DNA from: Zancudomyces culisetae
Taxonomy: Eukaryota; Kickxellomycota; Harpellomycetes; Harpellales; Legeriomycetaceae
Assembly (NCBI GenBank): GCA_001969505.1
Contig: LSSK01001428.1
Location: 1 to 12,922, forward strand
Length of the DNA: 12,922 bases
Reading direction: 5' to 3'
The translations under genes were made by a program, and so were the position numbers. Numbering within the stretch: the stretch's first letter is position 1; each line of letters begins with the position of its first letter. The notes under the pieces were generated by a model. That model had not been told where the DNA came from, ran no database searches, and worked only from the letters and a program-made list of their open reading frames with translations. Shown here piece by piece: positions 8,226 to 12,922 of this stretch.

Positions 8226-8635
8226 ATGGTAGGGCGATTATTTCAGCGTTTAAAAGCCCGTGTATCCAGCTATTCGAACATGTAAAACATTAATGCAAAC
8301 CAGTTAAACAGAGTTTTATTACGCCACGCACCCTAATTTGCTAGTCAGTGCGATGGCTATACCAGAACCAAGTACAGATATTTCGGTGCAGTAAGTATCG
8401 TTCTAAACACAAAGCGTAGTGTTTCATGGCTAACATAGCTTCTGGAAATCTGGGTTTATTATGTAGTTCTTTGAGAGCTTTTCGGATTTTTTTCACATTT
8501 TAAAAATAAAAAAGAAATTCTCCTCATTGTTTTGCCCAGAAACTAGGCTACCCAATCAAACAGGCAAATTCTGAACAGCATGGCGATTCAGAAAAATTTA
8601 AATCAAAAAAAAGATATCCATCCAAAAAAAGCTAA
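8226..8635 (+). CDS. Tentative small basic protein, three exons
   Basis: A model with exons 8226-8281, 8345-8390 and 8540-8635 gives 65 codons. The two introns (63 and 149 nt) have donors GTAAAA and GTAAGT and acceptors TTGCTAG and TTGCCCAG; the first has CTAAT about 10 nt before its AG. Both phases join cleanly. The N-terminus (MVGRLFQRLKARVSS) is Arg-rich with no acidic residues and alternates with hydrophobics, like a mitochondrial presequence. The middle reads GYTRTKYRYFGAKLGY and the end is Lys-rich. I do not recognise a family. It stops 67 bp before MZM1. An alternative acceptor at 8348 shifts the frame to another open path, so the model is not certain. The palindrome CACATGTG lies at 8073-8080, 145 bp upstream. 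Confidence 0.42.
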
Positions 8636-8702
8636 AACTGGGAAATTCTTTGCTTTTTTAATGTATAATAAAAGGATAGGTAGAAAAAGGTAATAGATAA
8701 AG

Positions 8703-9376
8703 ATGTCGAATAGCTTAAGAAAAGAGGTTTTAAAAATTTATAGACAGTTGCTCAAAACTGAACGAAGCACTTTTAAGGGTAAACTAGGTTTTTCTTAATA
8801 GTTGTCCATTCTACTTTCGGAAAATCTGTATCAATAATTATGTGTGAGCTAAAATAAGTGTATATTTGCGAAAAATAGGCGATCAAAAAACGATGATTGG
8901 TAAGCTATGGACTATGTATTAGTGCATATGTATTTTCTGAAGATGAAAGGTCACTAAAAATCTACCATTGAACAGCTGCATTTGAAAAAACCAAGTCCGA
9001 ATTCCAAGCGCACAAAAACCTGACTGACGAAAAAGAAATAAGCAAGGTACATTCACATCGAATTTCAAACGATAGATCCACTTAAAAAGATGCATTAATG
9101 TTAATAGAAGCTGAAACGTGCCAATGAAATCGAAATGGTTATAAGGAAACTTGTAGTACAGGGGATTGAATCAGAAGAGAAACCTGGTGTATATAGTAAT
9201 GAATTTCACTAAAAATTCGCTTGTTTGTGACTCTCATACTTTGTTATTTATATAAAGACGCATTTTAATGACCAATATTCTCTTATTTTAAACGTATAGA
9301 ACTAAGGCTAACATCAGAGCACGAAAAGATAAAGAGCGACGACATAACCGATGAAATCCGCAAAAAGTATAAGTAG
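8703..9376 (+). CDS. MZM1: Mzm1/LYRM7 complex III assembly factor, five exons
   Basis: Exons 8703-8778, 8879-8899, 8976-9046, 9108-9186 and 9300-9376 give 107 aa (yeast Mzm1 about 123, human LYRM7 about 104). The LYR-type motif is VLKIYRQLLKTER (9-21), with Phe24 following. Next come FKGDQKTMIAAF (24-35), EFQAHKNLTD (41-50) and the signature EIEMVIRKLVVQG (63-75), which aligns without gaps to LYRM7 as I remember it; ELRLT near the end matches the family's KL+L strand. Mzm1 holds the Rieske protein Rip1 in the mitochondrial matrix and passes iron-sulfur clusters to it before insertion into complex III. Exon 2 is only 21 nt yet restores the conserved FKGD segment. Donors are GTAAAC, GTAAGC, GTACAT and GTGTAT; the last is fixed by the frame, because the better-looking GTATAT two bases on leads to an immediate stop. 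Confidence 0.92.
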
Positions 9377-10196
9377 AGTGGTGTAGCGATGTGTTTATTC
9401 TTTACCCGATCAGAACTGAGGAGCTTTTCTTTTTATTTTATTCAAAACTTTGAAAAGAATTACTTTAGATCACTCAATAAAATAAGCGCGCTTTTTGTCC
9501 AATTACTATGGTTCAGTAGACGATTGAGAAAAAAGGTGCTATGAAACCATAATTTTGAATACGATTCGACAAGAGCCTTCAAGATATGTTATCTTTGGGA
9601 AGGATTGAGCTGAAGGTAGCTGTTTGGAACTAAAGCATATAGCAACATTTGATACCAAAAACATCATATGGAAGCGACGGGTGTTGATCTTTTTGGACTT
9701 TTTCAAATATCCCGGAATCTTGATAACTATTGGTATGGTGATAAGCAGAACAATCTTACGTTCATATATATCATTATTCACATACTTTTTTTTGGTATAA
9801 AATGATTGTACAACGAATATATTCGCGACCCGTATCAATGAGCAATAGTGGTATTTGGGTATTCATCAACTAAAGTGATGAGCACATGATTCGTATCTGC
9901 ATTTTTTTTTTGCGATATTGCAGCTCTATATCTCTGAGCCAATCCTGACCTTTTTTTTAAAAAAAAAGTTGAGCATGTTTGGTGAGTTATTGTTGCGGAG
10001 CAAATAAAATTAATAAAGATAATTATATCTTTAAATAACAAAGCAGAGTTAGCATCGATTGAGATGTTGAGGCAAATGAAGTTATCCATATCTAAAAAAT
10101 ATAATTCCTATCAAAGCAGTTACCCGTTTATTTGCTTACCTAGATAACTGGAAATGCAGCATCCTATTTATCACAGCCATTCAGCAAGACAGTCAT

Positions 10197-10229
10197 AATA
10201 CTGTTTGTGCTTTAAGGCAATACAGTATT
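10197..10229. repeat. 8-bp inverted repeat with overlapping direct repeat
   Basis: AATACTGT (10197-10204) and ACAGTATT (10222-10229) are perfect reverse complements around a 17-nt loop. In addition TACTGTTTGTG (10199-10209) recurs as TATTGTTTGTG (10226-10236) with one change. No function can be assigned. Confidence 0.6.
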
Positions 10230-10538
10230 GTTTGTGACCTCTCACCTCCCTAATGGTTTGGACGAAAGTTATATACATGTAAAACTCTTCATGGAAAACG
10301 CCAACTTATTGTGTTTGCCTCCGCCTCCCACGATCTTTATTTGCTAGCTATGGTCAACTTCTAATTGAAAGTAACTTGCTAAAATAACAACAGCCACATA
10401 ACCCGCCTTGAAAAAAAATCGGTGTTTGGAATTCATTTTGATTTGCTGGTTTATATTGCGAGTTTAATGAACCAACCAGATGCTGAACCTATTTTAATGG
10501 GAACGTTTAAAGCCCGTCAATAGATTTGAAATAAAATA

Positions 10539-10599
10539 TATCACCAATTAGGCAAAATGAGAGCATAAAAACGGCTATGTAATAAAGTCATTGGTGATA
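10539..10599. promoter_or_regulatory. Facing CCAAT-box pair (10-bp inverted repeat)
   Basis: TATCACCAAT (10539-10548) and its exact reverse complement ATTGGTGATA (10590-10599) are separated by 41 nt, 177-237 bp upstream of the USP-like start codon. Each arm contains CCAAT, the core site of the HAP2/3/5 complex, which in yeasts controls respiratory and stress genes. Control of the downstream gene is inferred. Confidence 0.45.
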
Positions 10600-10775
10600 A
10601 ATGGGTTGTGACTGTTCAGGTTTATAATAGCTGAGTCTCGTGCCTAGCCAAACCGCTTTAATAATAAATAGACGGATTTTCAAATTGAAAAAAGTGCGGA
10701 GGGTTAATTTACATAATTCGGCTGAACAATATTACACTAACAAAGTACAGTTTATTAAGAAAATAACATTCAAAG

Positions 10776-11928
10776 ATGGCTGATCAAAGTGTTCCGTTGT
10801 CATTAAGACGCAAAATCGTTATAATCTACAACAGCGATGACTTGGTGCCCGCCAGCGTAGAAGAACGAGAGCAAGGTGGTTATGATGCCAAAATTCGTAA
10901 CGCTCAAAAGGTAGCGGCATGGTAAGTCGGGTATATGATTTGTACTGTTCTTCCTTCGTATTTCTTTATTTTTTCTGTTTGTCTTTTTTCAAGTCTGGGC
11001 AGGAAGGGCCCAGTAATAGAATTTAAAATGTCGCACGCTTACAACAAAGAAGGAAAAATAAATAGGACTGCACAAAATATTATCAAGAAGGAGTCCGACC
11101 ATTTATTTTTGACCTGTGTAATCACAGAAAAGAAGGCCTTTGATCCTGCAGTGGTATCTGAAATGCTGAGCAGTAAGACATATTTTCACTAATAACATAT
11201 CAAAAAGCTGGTTGAGAACTCTTCAAAGAAATCAGCCTATAGCTAAAACATTCGCTGTTTTTATTTCTCTGTAGATATCTTGGGTGATGAAGAGCCTAGA
11301 ATCGATAAAAAGGTAAAAGATCCTTTTTTTTAATGTATATAAATGGTGTAGGTGGAAGTGAAAACAGGAGATAAATTTGTAAACATAACACCAGTCTTGA
11401 TATATAGTTTGATGTGATATTAATATGATTTTATAGGCCATAGTTGAGGAGGAACTAGCAAAACTAGCCAAAAAGCTTTACGATAGTGGGGTAAGATAAA
11501 GAGATTCGTCAAATAGCACCAATGGGTTACTTTATTTACATCGTTTTGGCTGTATCTGTGATTATCTTTGATTATTTAAACTTAGGTTTCGGCTTCGGTT
11601 GATGTTCGTGTTGGCAATTCTGTTGAACCAAGTGTCTTTATTGAGGAGCACAATGCTCAGCTTGCAATTTGCCAATACCCCGAATTGGGATTCCTTGAAA
11701 GGTAATTATACCCGCTTATTTTTATATAAATAAGTATAATACATCTTAAATCGTTAAGTGCATAAATTGCAGTAACAGAGGCTGATCGGTATCGTAACCT
11801 TAATACTACATAGAACATTCTCATCAAGCTGGGTAGAGAGCTTGTACAAAAACACAAATTGCCCGGTACTTGCACTTAAGAGTACTACTCTTACCGACGA
11901 TCTTTTGAGCCAGCTTTCTGGTGCTTAG
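10776..11928 (+). CDS. Universal-stress-protein-like protein, six exons
   Basis: Exons 10776-10921, 11003-11172, 11275-11312, 11437-11490, 11586-11701 and 11781-11928 give 223 aa. The introns are 79-124 nt with donors GTAAGT, GTAAGA, GTAAAA, GTAAGA and GTAATT, and every phase is restored. The predicted order fits a USP/HUP alpha-beta fold: strand RRKIVIIYNSDD (11-22), strand HLFLTCVIT, helix EEELAKLAKKLYDSG, strand ASVDVRVGN, helix, strand AQLAICQYPELG and the C-terminal SSSWVESLYKNTNCPVLAL, which mirrors the family's helix followed by the CPVLVV-type last strand. USPs are small cytosolic proteins of stress responses, many binding ATP. The usual G-2x-G-9x-G-S/T loop is not visible, so nucleotide binding is doubtful. 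The final acceptor (11780) is weak but is the only one near that gives a long open end. The family call is by motif memory only. Confidence 0.6.
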
Positions 11929-12093
11929 CTTTGTTGCTAGGGTTTCAACTTTTTCTTTAGTTTATTTTTAATAGTGAGTAGTAACTGAATAGTATGAGCT
12001 AAAAGCTAAGTGCGAAAAGTAGTATTACTTTAGCTCTGTTCTCCGAGGAGTACTATTGTACCTAATAAAGGCAAAGTAAATACGCTGATAAAC

Positions 12094-12630
12094 CTAGACT
12101 CTTTTTTTACTATTGTTATTTTCGATGGTGTTTAGAATATTGATACTGGAGGTGATAACCATTAACAAGGGAATCAAGAAGAATGGAAAATAAAAGCCAA
12201 AAAGCAACAACTTGCTGTTGAAACTGACAACAGAATTATCGTACCCAAAAAACAAATTTGCAAATACAGGAATAGTGGTGGTAGCGACATGTGTGCCGTA
12301 TACTACATAGAGCAAATCTTTGTGTACCTTAAAGTCCTTGTAGACAGCAATTAGTAATATTATAATCACCAACAGCGGGACCTGAAAAAACAACTCCAGT
12401 GCCAAGAGACTATGAAACCATAAATACCTTACGTCTCCAACCCTATGCTCCAGCGAAAAGATCTTATCGTTCAGTACATTTGTTAAAATGTTGTTTAGCT
12501 TCAATTGGAAATCGGTGATTAGGTGTCGTGGAAATAGCGGAACCGTATCTGTGAGGAAAGCAAAAGTTAGATGTAGCACACAGTATAATAGAACAATTTT
12601 ATCGAATGTTTTCGTTTTCGGGTTACTCAT
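12094..12630 (-). CDS. EMA19: EXPERA-family membrane protein, Ema19/TMEM97 type
   Basis: An intronless minus-strand gene of 178 codons (yeast Ema19 about 160, human TMEM97 176). Four hydrophobic helices lie near 10-30, 72-97, 107-130 and 140-168. EXPERA hallmarks are visible: Asp28 in TDTVPLFP after helix 1, Glu79 within WFHSLLALELFFQVP of helix 2, and the helix-3 segment YGTHVATTTIPVFANLFF. In TMEM97 (the sigma-2 receptor) the equivalent Asp and Glu bind ligands; the protein acts in sterol handling in the ER, and yeast Ema19 is linked to ER handling of mitochondrial precursor proteins. The C-terminus is KKRV, a KKxx dilysine ER-retrieval signal, which supports ER residence with a cytosolic tail. 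It converges on the USP-like gene with 165 bp between the stops. Confidence 0.85.
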   Translation of the reverse strand: MSNPKTKTFDKIVLLYCVLHLTFAFLTDTVPLFPRHLITDFQLKLNNILTNVLNDKIFSLEHRVGDVRYLWFHSLLALELFFQVPLLVIIILLIAVYKDFKVHKDLLYVVYGTHVATTTIPVFANLFFGYDNSVVSFNSKLLLFGFYFPFFLIPLLMVITSSINILNTIENNNSKKRV

Positions 12631-12863
12631 TTTGTTTGATTGCTTTGTTTGTAGGTTATAGTTTGATTATTATAGTATTAAAAAGTTGTGAGGAAGATCA
12701 AATTATACGAGCAATTTAAACTGGCGAGAAAAGCTGAATCACTCGACTATTTTTTATGGCAAAACATATTTTGCAATGTCAACTAATTAATTGGTATTGG
12801 AAAAAAAAGGCAAAGATTATTTTATTCCGATAAATAACTCGAGGCATTATTGATAAAACCAGG

Positions 12864-12922
12864 ATGGCTAGTTTTGCCAATATAACACAATACAAGACAA
12901 AAGTACAAAAGAAGATACAAGA
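12864..12922 (+). CDS. Start of an unidentified gene, cut by window edge
   Basis: An ATG at 12864 opens a frame that stays open to the last base (MASFANITQYKTKVQKK...). It lies 233 bp from the divergent EMA19-like start, a normal spacing for a shared promoter. Only 19 full codons are visible, so no family can be named and a chance frame is not excluded. Confidence 0.45.
   Translation, partial: MASFANITQYKTKVQKKIQ

Larger units (their letters stand above)
9377..10775. other. 1.4-kb region without a secure gene
   Basis: Two minus-strand ORFs (84 codons at 9835-10089 and 99 codons at 9539-9838) match no family known to me. The + strand over 9531-9800 is also open except for one TGA (9592-9594) and encodes a hydrophobic stretch (for example KYPGILITIGMVI), but has no start codon. 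A good acceptor (poly-T, then TTGCAG at 9922) could lead into LYISEPILTFFL, which suggests a possible unrecognised or decayed spliced membrane-protein gene. The rest holds inverted repeats, a T8A9 run (9951-9967) and an 18-codon ORF at 10467-10523. The last few hundred bases are the promoter of the gene at 10776. Confidence 0.5.

Noticed and set aside
8353-8393. ATG at 8353 as start of a small gene (MAIPEPSTDISVQ)
   Set aside because: It stops after 13 codons and splicing at GTAAGT leads to a stop with the best acceptor. The other frame joins better in the three-exon model.
9875-9937. C/D snoRNA-like boxes (GTGATGA and CTGA)
   Set aside because: Flanks do not form a terminal stem, no guide to rRNA is recognised, and the interior is a poly-T acceptor-like tract.
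10935-11192. 85-codon ORF as a separate gene
   Set aside because: Its first 23 codons are intron 1 and its last five run into intron 2 of the USP-like gene; only the middle is coding.
11232-11471. 79-codon minus-strand ORF
   Set aside because: It is antisense across exons 3-4 and intron 3 of the USP-like gene, with no recognisable motif.
11657-11875. 72-codon minus-strand ORF
   Set aside because: It is antisense to exons 5-6 of the USP-like gene and spans its intron.
1-12922. tRNA, rRNA, CRISPR, transposon or spliceosomal snRNA genes
   Set aside because: No T-loop GGTTCGANNCC, no snRNA signature, no spaced direct-repeat array and no transposase or reverse transcriptase motif was found on either strand by eye.

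Overview
The window looks like nuclear DNA of an ascomycete yeast, most likely an early-diverging, intron-containing Saccharomycotina lineage. The reasons are an AT-rich sequence, an Efg1/StuA-type APSES transcription factor (an ascomycete family), and ordinary fungal genes cut by short GT-AG introns (61-173 nt) with relaxed donor sites. CTG codons fall on conserved leucines in two genes, which argues against the CUG-Ser code. The exact genus cannot be read from the sequence.

Left part (1-5154): two intronless transcription-factor genes on the + strand. The first is a three-finger C2H2 protein (18-1289), whose 5' end may lie outside the window. It is followed by about 2.1 kb without a convincing gene. 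That stretch is probably the regulatory region and 5' leader of the second gene, an APSES-domain regulator (3427-5154). It holds an StuA/MCB-like site, an 11-bp inverted repeat and two overlapping 7-codon uORFs.

Middle part (5155-9376): small multi-exon housekeeping genes, which no single open reading frame reveals and which I assembled by hand. They are OPI10/Hikeshi (minus, 3 exons), a divergent LENG1-like Cir_N-domain gene (plus, 4 exons), a tentative 65-codon, 3-exon gene, and MZM1/LYRM7 (plus, 5 exons including a 21-nt microexon), the chaperone of the Rieske protein of respiratory complex III.

Right part (9377-12922): 1.4 kb without a secure gene but with inverted repeats, including a facing CCAAT pair. 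Then come a 6-exon gene with a universal-stress-protein-like fold (plus), a convergent EMA19/TMEM97-type EXPERA membrane protein with a C-terminal KKxx signal (minus), and the first codons of an unidentified gene that runs off the right edge.

I see no operon-like system, mobile element, CRISPR array, tRNA or rRNA. The notable content is gene structure (many introns, a microexon, competing donor sites), the divergent APSES regulator with its structured leader, and a USP-like protein without the usual ATP-binding motif. All function calls rest on remembered family motifs; no search was run.
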